A stretch of 64,000 bases of DNA from an uncultured Blautia sp. (GCA_900551075.1 URVB01000003.1:135272-199271), one strand, 5' to 3'. Counted from the first letter of the stretch, positions 36,752-45,734 are shown. The notes: generated by a model not told the origin, from the letters alone. Numbers and translations are program-made.

Positions 36752-37794
36752 TGAAGAACAGGAGTGAAGCTGCCGCCTTGGCAAAACATATATCTGCATT
36801 TCTGGGCGATTATGTTCCTTCACAAAAAAGCGGGAGCGCCAACACGCTTAAGGCATACCAGGATTCTATTGGTTTATACCTGCAGTTCCTTGAGCAGGGA
36901 GGGGTAAGCAGCAGGGAGTTTGATGCCTCCTGCTTCGGGAGGGATCGCATCGAACAATGGCTGTCATGGCTGCGCACGGAAAGAGGATGCCAGCCGGGGA
37001 CGTGTAACAACAGGCTTGCATCCATCCGGACATTTTTAAAATACCTGGGCCATAAAGAAGTCCGTTTCCTCCACCTTTACCAGGAAAGCATGGAAATTGA
37101 CCGGCTGAAGGTACAAAAGAAAAAAGTGGAAGGCCTCTCCCGTCCGGCTGTCAAAGCCCTGCTTGCTGCCCCGGACCAGGGCACGGCCATGGGACGGCGC
37201 GATTTGGTTCTTATGCTGGTGCTTTACAGTACAGCTGCAAGAATTGATGAGGTCCTTTCAATGAAAGTCGGCCAGCTGCATCTTGACAGCGCAAAGCCGT
37301 ATGTAAACATCATTGGGAAGGGAAATAAGGTACGGACGTTATATCTGCTTCCACGCACGGTGGCACACCTTGAAAAATACCTCCTGGATTTCCATGGGAA
37401 CACCCCATCCCCGGAGGCTTATGTGTTTTATTCGCGCAATACCGGCATTTATGGGAAACTGACAGCGGCGGCAGCGGACAAAATGTTCAAAAAACATGCG
37501 GTAAAAGCACATGGTTCATGCGCAGATGTGCCCTTGAAGCTGCACGCTCATCAATTCCGCCACGCGAAGGCCTCCCACTGGCTGGAAGACGGCATGAACA
37601 TCGTGCAAATCTCTTTCCTGCTTGGACACGAACAGCTGGATACAACCATGGTATATCTGGATATCACAACAGAGGATGAGGCAAAGGCATTGGCAACACT
37701 TGAAGGGGAAGGGGATTCCAAAGTGGAGAAAAAATGGAAAAACAGCGATGGGTCCCTTCGTGAATTCTGTGGCCTGCCTGCAAAAAGATCATAA
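36751..37794 (+). CDS. RIT tyrosine recombinase, third of three
   Basis: A 347-residue recombinase. Arg in LYSTAARIDEVLSM, His-x-x-Arg in HAHQFRHAKASHW, His in LLGHEQLDT, Tyr in TMVYLD. Its start overlaps the previous stop by one base and follows GGAGGTGG. The stop codon lies at the edge of the right terminal inverted repeat. The three genes are more GC-rich than the split integrase around them, which supports separate origin. Confidence 0.9.
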   Translation: MKNRSEAAALAKHISAFLGDYVPSQKSGSANTLKAYQDSIGLYLQFLEQGGVSSREFDASCFGRDRIEQWLSWLRTERGCQPGTCNNRLASIRTFLKYLGHKEVRFLHLYQESMEIDRLKVQKKKVEGLSRPAVKALLAAPDQGTAMGRRDLVLMLVLYSTAARIDEVLSMKVGQLHLDSAKPYVNIIGKGNKVRTLYLLPRTVAHLEKYLLDFHGNTPSPEAYVFYSRNTGIYGKLTAAAADKMFKKHAVKAHGSCADVPLKLHAHQFRHAKASHWLEDGMNIVQISFLLGHEQLDTTMVYLDITTEDEAKALATLEGEGDSKVEKKWKNSDGSLREFCGLPAKRS

Positions 37795-37880
37795 AAAATA
37801 TCCAAACCTTTTCTGTTTTGTATGGCTTGTAAATCCGGAAGATTCAGAAAAAGGTTTGGATATTTTTTGGGTTTGGATAT
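37793..37880 (+). repeat. Right terminal inverted repeat of the RIT element
   Basis: Mirror of 34433-34520. It is followed by a 22-bp perfect palindrome (GAAATCCAAAC/GTTTGGATTTC, 37886-37907) that uses the same CCAAAC/GTTTGG words. Confidence 0.88.
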
Positions 37881-38180
37881 CGGAGGAAATCCAAACGTTT
37901 GGATTTCTTGAGGCATACTCACGCAACTATCTTTTACTGTTTTATCGATTTTTTTACATTGATTTTGTTAACCTTTTCGCGATATTTGGGCTATTTTTCT
38001 TGTATTTATGGTCCATATCACAGCAATACAGCTGATAAATATGGTTTTGTCATCAGCTTCACGTAAGCAGATAGTTTTGAGACCAAATCATGTACCCGTT
38101 TTTACTAAGCATTCCCCATTTGGACATAAATACCCGGCTACTCAAAATCGAATAGTCGGGCTTCGTGTTTATGTGTGGAA

Positions 38181-39179
38181 TTAAAGTGAGTTAATTTCCT
38201 TTTCCAGTTCCCTTACTGCAGACATTACCGTATCAAAGTCTGGAATGTCGCCATAAAGCATATCTTTCATGGCTTCATAGTCTGCTAGTAGCGCAGGAAA
38301 GCGGTAATCTGGTGGGAGCAGTTTCAGGGTTCTCGGCACAGCCTCCGCATATTTCGCCCATGCCCGTGGATAGAATTTCATTTTGAAATCCACAACCTTT
38401 TGAAGCAGGTCACGGTGAGCAAAAGCAGATTCTTTTACCAGCGTCATAGACATCCGGTACAGGTCATAATAATGTCTGGAATACCGCTGTGGCATTTCCA
38501 GATGTTCTGGTCTGTTTGCTTCATGGTGGAGAATAGTCGCCTTTTCCCAGAAAGTACGCTCTGGAGTAACGGTAAGAATATCCGTAGCTTTCTGTTCAAA
38601 AACCCCAGGATAATATCGAGCCGCATAAGGTTCAATCTCTGACACCATTGCCGGGGTCCATGCCGCCAGAGCACCGATTTCCAGCCGGATCACCTGCAGA
38701 GTTGCCGCATTAGTGAACAAATGGGGATAGGCAAAGATAACCGTCTGTTTATCCTTTTCATTTATGTAGACATTTGCCTCACGCCCAAGCTCCTGTGACA
38801 GTCCATCCTTGATTGCCGGGCAGAGAGTTTCTGCAAGAAATACTTCCGCACGGGTATTGGCCTCTTTATTAAATGCGTCCTGTTTGGTATTGGAACGTTT
38901 CTCCCAGGGTTCCTCTTTTTTGTATCCCAACACCCGCCAGTCTAAGATTAGGTCAATATCTTCAGAAAAACGGCTGATTAGATTAAATGCTTTTGATAAG
39001 CTGGTGCCGCCTTTAAAGGTAATGGAATTATTCCAGGGCGAGCGGTGAAACAGATAATCCAAGGTAAAACACACCCAAAAATCTTTTTCTACAATCGCGT
39101 CATGCAGTCCCATTTTGTCCGCCGTGTTTCGGAACAGCCTCCGCTTATCATTGTCTGAAAACCTTGCTATATTTTTCAT
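38181..39179 (-). CDS. AbiEii/AbiGii-family nucleotidyltransferase toxin
   Basis: A 332-residue toxin of the type IV AbiE systems, which block phage and stabilise mobile elements. The nucleotidyltransferase signature FKGGTSLSKAFNLISRFSEDIDLIL (read in two parts: GGTSLSKAF and SEDIDLIL) lies near residues 57-85 and has the G-S/T-S motif and metal-binding Asp pair. Family members modify tRNA or other targets with nucleotides. The start overlaps the antitoxin stop by four bases (ATGA), as expected for a coupled pair. Confidence 0.9.
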   Translation of the reverse strand: MKNIARFSDNDKRRLFRNTADKMGLHDAIVEKDFWVCFTLDYLFHRSPWNNSITFKGGTSLSKAFNLISRFSEDIDLILDWRVLGYKKEEPWEKRSNTKQDAFNKEANTRAEVFLAETLCPAIKDGLSQELGREANVYINEKDKQTVIFAYPHLFTNAATLQVIRLEIGALAAWTPAMVSEIEPYAARYYPGVFEQKATDILTVTPERTFWEKATILHHEANRPEHLEMPQRYSRHYYDLYRMSMTLVKESAFAHRDLLQKVVDFKMKFYPRAWAKYAEAVPRTLKLLPPDYRFPALLADYEAMKDMLYGDIPDFDTVMSAVRELEKEINSL

Positions 39180-39793
39180 TTCTGCTGTACCTCCCCAGTA
39201 ATTTGCCGTATTGCATTGTAAACCCAGTCCGTAGATTCTGACGCTTCTCTTAACATGACAGCCTTATCTTCCTCACTCAACCGGGAGCTAAGCGCCCGAA
39301 TAGTTTCGGAAGTGACATGTGTTTTTCCCAGTGTTTTTAATGCCTGAATAACGAGCGCAGTCATATAGGAAAGCCCTGTGATTTCTTTGTTGGTCCGGTG
39401 CTTAAATTCAATCTTCGTAGAGTTCCACTCATAGGTCTTATACGGACCGTCACTGATATAGGACCAGACCGCTGTTACTTGTGTAGAAAGCCCTAACAGA
39501 TTCAGCGCAGTATTTCCACAGGGAGCAATCGTCCAGTGATAATTACGAGCCAGCGCTTTTGCCACTGCCTCCGGATCTGCTGCCACATATTCTTTTAGCA
39601 TCTCGCTGTATTCTGGTTTTTCATAAATACCTTTCAAAATTCTCCGAAGGGTACCTGTTTTTGTAAGCCTGTTCAGATTCCGCCTTATGGTTTCCGTATC
39701 AGCAATGTCCGCAAAATCCGAATTGACAAAAACAGTCCCCTCTAAAGCATTTCCAATCCGCTCCTGTATTTGTTTGGAATATCCATTTGCCAT
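39176..39793 (-). CDS. AbiEi-type antitoxin / transcriptional regulator
   Basis: A 205-residue protein (start ATG at 39793, nine bases after GGAGG). An N-terminal winged helix (TETIRRNLNRLTKTGTLRRILKGIYEKPEY) binds DNA, and the C-terminal domain neutralises the nucleotidyltransferase. Known AbiEi proteins bind paired inverted repeats in their own promoter; two such repeats (TGTCCCG..CGGGACA) lie just upstream at 39809 and 39919. Confidence 0.88.
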   Translation of the reverse strand: MANGYSKQIQERIGNALEGTVFVNSDFADIADTETIRRNLNRLTKTGTLRRILKGIYEKPEYSEMLKEYVAADPEAVAKALARNYHWTIAPCGNTALNLLGLSTQVTAVWSYISDGPYKTYEWNSTKIEFKHRTNKEITGLSYMTALVIQALKTLGKTHVTSETIRALSSRLSEEDKAVMLREASESTDWVYNAIRQITGEVQQK

Positions 39794-39808
39794 CACACCG
39801 ACCTCCTT

Positions 39809-39948
39809 TGTCCCGAATATTATATATTATTCGGGACACTTTTTCAATAAATTTATCAATTCTTATTTTTAATATTCCTATGAGAAGCGAATCTATACAT
39901 CTGATTTGAAAAAATTTTTGTCCCGTTTTGTATGTATTATTCGGGACA
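39809..39948 (-). promoter_or_regulatory. Twin operator repeats of the AbiE module
   Basis: Two inverted repeats: TGTCCCGAAT..ATTCGGGACA (39809-39838) and TGTCCCG..ATTCGGGACA (39919-39948), about 110 bases apart. The first overlaps the RBS-proximal region of the antitoxin gene. They are likely binding sites for the antitoxin. The rest of the gap to 40175 shows no gene. Confidence 0.72.
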
Positions 39949-40175
39949 GTTTGTGCACTAAAAAAACAAATCTAGCTATATATCAGACATCGATTAAATT
40001 CCTTATCTCCCGGACTGCTAACCATATTTATTTTTTGTCTCTAATTTAACAGCCTCCTTTATTCGACGATTTTTTCTTGTTTTTCAAAGCTGGAAAAGGA
40101 ATTGAATAAACAACGGAAAACGCCGAAACTCCTTGAAAAATAAGGCTTTTTCTGTTTGTCATTATTATACCGTAA

Positions 40176-40388
40176 CGGCACTCACACGCCGCATACCTGA
40201 TTTTTCAGGGTGTACAGCCGTTGATGGTGAAAGAACGTCTGGGGCATAAGGATATCAAGATTACGTTGAATACCTATGGACATTTATATCCGACAGAGCA
40301 GAAAGCACTGGCAGATATGTTAGATGAGAAAAGAAAAATGCCCAGATCAGAAGACCTGAGCAAATTCCCTGATAATCAGAAATTCTGA
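40176..40388 (+). pseudogene. C-terminal fragment of a tyrosine integrase
   Basis: Seventy codons reading RHSHAAYLIFQGVQPLMVKER, then LGHKDIKITLNTYGHLYP with the catalytic Tyr, and a natural end. It begins inside the second catalytic box, so it continues the gene broken at 34432. The piece LRHTHATIF at 37908-37934 overlaps the start of this fragment in meaning but differs in sequence, so this tail may come from a related integrase or have been brought with the AbiE segment. Confidence 0.85.
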
Positions 40389-40490
40389 TATACCATAGTC
40401 GCAAACAAAGTATATCATGAATAAGTTTGGAAAACAATTCCCTAAAACCTGAACAGGGATTTTGTCCGATAAGACGAGGTGGAGGTGTGA

Positions 40491-41035
40491 ATGAATATTT
40501 TTGAACAGGTTAAGGGATATGTGACTGCCAGACAGGCGGTGATGCTATTGATTTTACGGCGAGGATGTTTGGTCTGTCACAGTTTGAGGCGGCAAAGAAA
40601 TTAATTGATGATTTCGGATTGCCAATACAGATTTACAAAAAAGAAAGTAAAACGATACAGGAATATAGAAAGCCGGAGCTTACGCAGGAGCAAAAAATCA
40701 TCCGTCTGGAAAAGAAATTCGAACAATGGCTGGATAAAACGTACCAGTTACTTATTCTTTATCGAAATTGGCTGCGTACATGGAAAGTTATGTACGCACC
40801 AAAACCGGATGATGAAAAATGGCATCCTCTGTTTACAGAAGCTCTTGAAAAAGAAGCAGTGGTTGAATATTACCTTGATATTTTATGGAGTGCGGAAGCA
40901 GAGGAACTGAAAGATTTTTTTATGGAAAAACGGGAGGTGATGTCTAATCTTGAGAAAAGACTTAATGAATACCAGCGGACTCTTTACAGGGAGTTTTGCG
41001 GAAGCACTGGAGGAAGAGATGCTGACAGTGGATGA
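40491..41035 (+). pseudogene. CHC2-type primase-like gene with zinc finger deleted
   Basis: It starts MNIFEQVKGYVTARQA (RBS GGAGGTG) like the CHC2 zinc-finger proteins of mobilizable elements. After codon 16 or 17 the sequence jumps to GDAIDFTARMFGLSQFEAAKKLI in a different frame. In intact relatives the Cys/His zinc finger lies between these parts, so roughly 30 codons and the frame were lost. The second part stays open to 41035 (156 residues from 40565). DNA-primase function is surely gone. Confidence 0.78.
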
Positions 41036-42221
41036 GATTAAAGACAAGCTGGTTCGGACGGAAAAAGGAAAAGTAAAACAAACAATTTCTAACTGTATGC
41101 TTGTGCTGCGTTATGACCCGATACTCAAAAAATCAATCTGTCGGAATGAACTTACCTGTAAAACAGATATTACAGGAAAAATGCCGTGGAAAAGACGGGG
41201 AATTAATCTTACAAATACGGATGAAAATAATGTGAAATATTATCTGGAGAAGAATTATGAACTGACCAGTGAACGAAATATCCGGACAGCATTGGATATT
41301 ATTGCAAATGAAAACAGTTATCATCCAATACGCTCATATCTGGAAAAATTGAAATGGGACGGAGAAGAACGGATTCGATTTGCATTGAACCGGTTTCTGG
41401 GCGCAGAGATGAACGAATACACTTATGAGGTATTGAAACTGGTTATGCTTGCGGCAATTCACAGAATTATGCAGCCGGGTTGTAAATTTGAAATCATGCT
41501 ATGTCTGGTTGGCGGACAGGGTGCCGGGAAATCAACATTCTTTCGTTTTTTGGCACTGAAAGATGAATGGTTTACAGATGATTTAAGGCGGTTGGATGAT
41601 GATAATGTGTATCGAAAGTTACAGGGGCACTGGATTGTTGAAATGGCAGAAATGCTTGCTCAGGCGAATGCAAAAAGTATAGAGGAAATTAAATCATTCC
41701 TGAGCAGACAGAAGGAAACCTATAAAATACCTTATGAAACGCATCCGGAAGATAGACCAAGACAATGTATTTTCTGTGGTACGTCTAACAACCTGAAATT
41801 TCTTCCGATGGACAGGACTGGTAACAGGCGTTTTGCTCCGGTGCTTATCCATTCGGAAGCTGCAGCAACGCATATTTTAGCGAATGAAAAGGAATCCAGA
41901 ACTTATTTTGAACAGATGTGGGCGGAAGCAATGGAGATTTACCGGAGCGGTACATGGGAACTTAAATTCTCGGATGAAATGGAAAAGTATGTGAAAGAAC
42001 TGCAGAAAGATTTCATGCCGGAGGATACAAAAGCAGGTCAGATAGAAGCTTTTCTTGAAAAATATGAGGGAACGCATGTCTGTACGAAAATGTTATTCTG
42101 CGAGGCTCTGGAACATGCAGCGTTTGAAGATATTCCGACATGGGTGTCCAGAGAAATCGGGGAGATTATGGATGGCATGGATGGCTGGACTTCCGGAAAG
42201 ACACACCGTTTTGAAAAGTAA
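40950..42221 (+). CDS. VirE/VapE-family P-loop ATPase
   Basis: A 423-residue protein of the virulence-associated E family, found with primase-like proteins in mobile elements and thought to be a replication helicase. Walker A GGQGAGKSTFFR is near residue 191; the acidic Walker B-like part is WIVEMAEML; a later Arg-rich block (GTSNNLKFLPMDRTGNRRF) fits the sensor region. The start is a TTG at 40950 (or ATG at 40965), overlapping the primase remnant by 86 bases with GGAGG upstream. Appears intact. Confidence 0.87.
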   Translation: MRKDLMNTSGLFTGSFAEALEEEMLTVDEIKDKLVRTEKGKVKQTISNCMLVLRYDPILKKSICRNELTCKTDITGKMPWKRRGINLTNTDENNVKYYLEKNYELTSERNIRTALDIIANENSYHPIRSYLEKLKWDGEERIRFALNRFLGAEMNEYTYEVLKLVMLAAIHRIMQPGCKFEIMLCLVGGQGAGKSTFFRFLALKDEWFTDDLRRLDDDNVYRKLQGHWIVEMAEMLAQANAKSIEEIKSFLSRQKETYKIPYETHPEDRPRQCIFCGTSNNLKFLPMDRTGNRRFAPVLIHSEAAATHILANEKESRTYFEQMWAEAMEIYRSGTWELKFSDEMEKYVKELQKDFMPEDTKAGQIEAFLEKYEGTHVCTKMLFCEALEHAAFEDIPTWVSREIGEIMDGMDGWTSGKTHRFEK

Positions 42222-42378
42222 TGAATGAGAGAAATTAATCAGTTAAAGTTTTTTAACTTCTGTTGACAAAATGCGTTGACAGCGGAAACTAAAATGACTG
42301 GAACAGCCGAACGCCCACAGGGCGAAATAGCCCCCGACAGGGCGCAAGGGTACTTTTGATAGACGCAGACTGTCGAAA

Positions 42379-42413
42379 GTGCTTTTGCGTTACTTTCGGG
42401 AAAGTAACAAAGC
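42379..42413 (+). other. Candidate oriT of island A
   Basis: Thirty-five bases beginning GTGCTTTTGCGT and containing the inverted repeat GTTACTTTC/GAAAGTAAC match 61651-61685 at 33 positions. In both places the site is 70-110 bases upstream of a MobV relaxase gene and follows a CAGGGCGCAA word. Conservation in position and sequence with an inverted repeat fits an origin of transfer. Confidence 0.6.
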
Positions 42414-42486
42414 TTATGTGCCGTATCCGGCACTGATATTACAAAAAGATTGGGGATGATGCTTATTGAAAAGGGCGATTAGTGTT

Positions 42487-43781
42487 ATGGTGGGGAAAGG
42501 CTCAGTGAACCACAACAGCCGGAAATTCCATGCAAAAAATACAGAACCGGAGCGGAGTCATATTGGAATGTAGAATACTGCAATGAGGATATAAAAGATG
42601 TTTACCATGAATTGTTCGATGCTGCACTTGCTCGTTACAATGAAAAACAGACCAGAAATGACAGGCGCATCGAAGATTATTATGAAAAAATTTTATCCGG
42701 AAAACAGGAGAAGCCGTTTCATGAAGTTATCCTGCAGATTGGAAATAAGGATGATATGAATGCAAAGACGAAAGATGGACAGCTTGCGGCGCAGATACTG
42801 GATGAGTATATGAAAGACTTTCAGAAACGAAATCCGGCACTTCGGGTTTTCTCCGCACACCTTCATATGGATGAGGCAACACCGCATCTCCATATTGATT
42901 TTGTGCCATTCACTACAGGAAGCAAGAGAGGATTGGACATCAGAGTTTCGCTAAAACAGGCGTTGGCAACGATGGGATTTAAAGGCGGTACACGTTCCGA
43001 AACAGAGTGGAACCAGTGGGTATCGTCTGAGAAAGAACAGCTCACTGCAGTTATGGAAAAGCATGAAATCGAATGGGAGAAAAAAGGAACACACGAAAAG
43101 CATTTATCTGTGCTGGATTTTGAGAAGAAAGAACGGGCAAAAGAGGTGGCAGAACTTGAAGCGGAGAAAATAAATCTTGAGGAGAAGAATGCTGCGATAG
43201 AAGAAGTAAGTGATAAAATGCTGGAACGGCTTGAAGAAATTGAGAGTGATGTCCAATCAGCGCAGGAAGTCCTGGATAAAACGGAACAGGATGCGGAGAA
43301 ATCAAAGCAGAAAGCACAGAAATATGAGAAACAGTTTCAGCGTCTGGATAATATTTCGAATAATATAAGGCGGTATGCCGGGGAATTTTCCAGAAAAGCA
43401 GAAGAAGTTCTCCCGGATGCGGATTTTTTGGAATCCGGAAAGAGTTATCGTGAGAAAAAAGCACTGCCAGTGTTTCGGGAGTTAAAGGATTTACTGTATG
43501 GACTTTATCTGGCATACGTCAAGATAAGGGAAGAAGTAGAAAAGATTCAGTATCGTTATGATCGACTGGAAAATTCAAACAAAACATTAGCAAAAAGGAA
43601 TAGCGAACTAAGTGAAGAGGTTCTCGGAATGCGGGAAGATTTGAACGGCTTTAACCGCCTGAAACGGGCGGTGGGTGTGGAGAGGGCAAACATCCTTATC
43701 CGGGCCGAACAAAGCCGGGAATTGGCGGAAATTACCGCAAGAAAAGCACTGAAAAAGAGACATGACAGGGAAGCAAGATAG
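42487..43781 (+). pseudogene. MobV-family relaxase, frameshifted near the N-terminus
   Basis: The relaxase starts MVGKGSVNHNSRKF at 42487 but shifts frame near 42560; the old frame stops at 42571 (TAG), and the protein continues in another frame as YWNVEYCNEDIKDVYHELF. The rest has the MobV hallmark (HLHMDEATPHLHIDFVPFTT, the metal-binding His triad) and a long coiled-coil C-terminus. Without the N-terminal part the open portion begins around 42612 by TTG. A near twin (61757) has no such shift. MobV enzymes nick oriT for mobilization by a helper plasmid or ICE. Confidence 0.82.
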
Positions 43782-43793
43782 GAGGAAGCGAAG

Positions 43794-44177
43794 ATGGGAA
43801 AACAGATTTTTGATGAGAAAAATGGACTTTGGTATGAACAGAGTGGAGATTACTTTTTCCCAATTTTGGGAAAAAGTTCAGAGGATGAACCAGTGGGATA
43901 TGGAAAATATGGAATGCTGCGGAAAACTTATTTGAAAGAGTATAAGTCCGGTTGGTATCAGTCGATGCTCCTGCAGGGAAAACTGAATAAGCACTTAAAC
44001 CAGATAGACCGGGAAGCAAGAGAACGGGTTGAAGTGTTGTCGGAACAGATGAAAGAGAAACAAGGAATGTCGGGGGCTGTGAAAGAGGCAGATCAGACGC
44101 GATGGTGTGGATTGATGAATAATATCCGGCATTGTGCAGAGGAGATTGTATTAGAAAAATTGTGTATGTATAAGTAA
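43794..44177 (+). CDS. TnpV-like transposon-encoded protein
   Basis: A 127-residue protein: FDEKNGLWYEQSGDYFFPIL, then GMLRKTYLKEYKSGWYQSML, and a helical tail ending NNIRHCAEEIV. It matches the TnpV proteins named from clostridial transposons such as Tn4451; function unknown. A second member is at 55575. Start follows GGAGGAAG; the gene is 12 bases after the relaxase gene. Confidence 0.85.
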   Translation: MGKQIFDEKNGLWYEQSGDYFFPILGKSSEDEPVGYGKYGMLRKTYLKEYKSGWYQSMLLQGKLNKHLNQIDREARERVEVLSEQMKEKQGMSGAVKEADQTRWCGLMNNIRHCAEEIVLEKLCMYK

Positions 44178-44316
44178 GAGGGGGAGGTCATGCGGCTGCC
44201 TTTTAGAATTAGCATATGAAGAGGTTTTTATAGAAAATGTAAGGATATCGTGGTAAAATATGTTTGAGAGAAAGTGTAAAATTAGAATTGATCGAGTTGA
44301 AAGCGAGGGATATATA

Positions 44317-45099
44317 ATGCGAGATGTTCATGTACATTTTTTGCATGGAAATAGTATAGGCTATACTATGGATTTTTTTGAGGGTTTTATTAAAGCCGCA
44401 CAAAATGCAGGGCTTGACGAAATATACTTGCTAGAACATACCCACCAATTCATTGAGTTTGAGAAAGTATACGAACCGATAAAAGCATACAACAGTTATC
44501 AGTGTAACTGGATATGTGAAAGAATGGGCAGTTCGATAAAAGAGTATATTCGTTTTATAAAAACAGTAAAGGATACTCAATATCCTGTAAAAGTTAAATT
44601 TGGTCTTGAAGTTTGTTATATTCCTGAAACTGCTAATGTACTAGCAAGTATTCTTGACGAATATGAGTTTGATTTTCTTACAGGAGCTGTACATTGGATT
44701 GATGGTTGGGGATTTGACCATATGGGACAGAAAGAGCTTTGGAAAAGCATGAACATAAATGAGGTTTATAAAAAATATTATAACATTATGTTCCGGTTAT
44801 GTGAGAGCGGTCTTTTTACTGGTCTCGCGCATCCTGATTCAATCAAATGTTTTGGTTATATACCGGACATTGATTTAACAGATTATTATAATGAACTATC
44901 TGCTCTGTTATGTAAAAACGGTATGTATGCTGAAAATAGTGGAGGCCTACGATTAAATTATTGCTCGGATTTAGAGTTGGGTCTGAATCCCCAATTGCTA
45001 TCTGTTTTTCGAAAGAATAATGTAAAAATTGAGACAGCTTCTGATGCGCATAAACAAAGCGATGTTGGTGCAAATATCCTTGAACTTCAAAATATGTAA
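44317..45099 (+). CDS. PHP-domain phosphatase, HisJ-like
   Basis: A 260-residue metal-dependent phosphoesterase of the PHP fold. MRDVHVHFLHGNS supplies the first metal-binding His motif, LLEHTHQF the second, KFGLEVCYIP and TGAVHWID the third and fourth, and ETASDAHKQSDVG the last. It resembles histidinol-phosphate phosphatase HisJ but no his genes are nearby, so as island cargo its substrate is open. I start at 44317 because GAGGG precedes it and the PHP motif follows immediately; the frame is open from 44260. Confidence 0.85.
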   Translation: MRDVHVHFLHGNSIGYTMDFFEGFIKAAQNAGLDEIYLLEHTHQFIEFEKVYEPIKAYNSYQCNWICERMGSSIKEYIRFIKTVKDTQYPVKVKFGLEVCYIPETANVLASILDEYEFDFLTGAVHWIDGWGFDHMGQKELWKSMNINEVYKKYYNIMFRLCESGLFTGLAHPDSIKCFGYIPDIDLTDYYNELSALLCKNGMYAENSGGLRLNYCSDLELGLNPQLLSVFRKNNVKIETASDAHKQSDVGANILELQNM

Positions 45100-45184
45100 A
45101 CAACAACTTCCAGTTTGTAGAACCGAAAAACATATGTTTGAAAAAGAAAAACATAATGAAATGGCTGTTTGAAAAGAAAAATCT

Positions 45185-45213
45185 TTGACATATATGTAGT
45201 ATAGTGATAATAT
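45185..45213 (+). promoter_or_regulatory. Promoter of the putative antitoxin RNA
   Basis: TTGACA at 45185-45190, 17-base spacer, TAATAT at 45208-45213. Confidence 0.65.
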
Positions 45214-45219
45214 GAACAT

Positions 45220-45311
45220 ATAAAGAGAGTGCTACCGATAGACGGTTAGTCCAAATAAATGAAATGACAAAAATGCCGCTTCAGTTTCCTAGGCTTGGGC
45301 GGCTATTTTTG
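45220..45311 (+). ncRNA. Putative antisense RNA antitoxin of a type I module
   Basis: Transcript expected to start near 45220 and end at a terminator (TGCCGCTT..GGGCGGC + ATTTTT, 45273-45310). It runs against the 3' end of the small toxin mRNA on the other strand, overlapping the last codons and 3' tail. Its 5' part GTGCTACCGATAGACGG is mirrored by the toxin mRNA leader, so both RNAs begin with similar stem-loops. Confidence 0.58.
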
Positions 45312-45398
45312 TGTCTTATTGCATCCTATTGTGTATCCGAGACTGAAAGCTGTCAAGCATAAGCTGATAACAGCAATCAGACCATCAAGCGTCAACAT
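45303..45398 (-). CDS. Small holin-like membrane toxin (type I toxin-antitoxin)
   Basis: A 31-residue peptide, MLTLDGLIAVISLCLTAFSL then GYTIGCNKTQK: one hydrophobic helix and a short polar, basic end, the layout of holin-like toxins of type I systems. A strong RBS (GGAGGGG) lies four bases upstream. The mRNA leader, about 100 bases, contains a perfect hairpin (CGGAGGG..CCCTCCG, 45456-45476). The promoter is at 45521-45549. Its 3' end faces an opposite short transcript. Such modules stabilise mobile elements. Too short for homology certainty, but layout is convincing. Confidence 0.62.
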   Translation of the reverse strand: MLTLDGLIAVISLCLTAFSLGYTIGCNKTQK

Positions 45399-45520
45399 TG
45401 GAATCCCCTCCTTTAGCAAGATTTCCGTCAGACGAGCTGGGGATTTCTATGTAATCGGAGGGTCACAGTCCCTCCGTAGAAGGACTAACCGCCTACCGTG
45501 TAGGTAGCACCCATAGAACG

Positions 45521-45549
45521 ATTATAACAACCTGTAAGTGTATATGCAA
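45521..45549 (-). promoter_or_regulatory. Promoter of the holin-like toxin
   Basis: On the minus strand TTGCAT (45549-45544), 17 bases, TATAAT (45526-45521). Confidence 0.65.
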
Positions 45550-45734
45550 TCCTAAATTTATTTTTATTGAGCATTGAACGAAGAAGTTGTGATAACAGTA
45601 TGATAACAAAATAATTCAAAACCAGAAAAATGCACTGGATTTTTGGATGTAAATGATAAGAAAAAGACGGAAATACACGAAAAAAACGCCTTAGTACGCC
45701 AGACCGATACCGTGAGGGTGGTAGGACTGTTGGT

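Larger units (their letters stand above)
34433..37907 (+). mobile_element. RIT (recombinase-in-trio) element
   Basis: Three tail-to-head tyrosine recombinase genes between 88-bp inverted repeats (34433-34520 and 37793-37880, one mismatch seen). Each repeat is itself a hairpin: AATATCCAAACC at one side and GGTTTGGATATT at the other. At the right, a 22-bp perfect palindrome (37886-37907) lies between the repeat and the junction. TTGAG occurs at both flanks (34428-34432 and 37908-37912), consistent with a 5-bp target duplication or recombination core. Gene number, sizes and overlapping order match the RIT class described in diverse bacteria. Confidence 0.85.

Noticed and set aside
34433..37880. 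CRISPR array or IS-type transposase as explanation for the inverted repeats
   Set aside because: Only two copies of the repeat exist, in inverted orientation, around three tyrosine recombinases; no DDE transposase or spacers are present.
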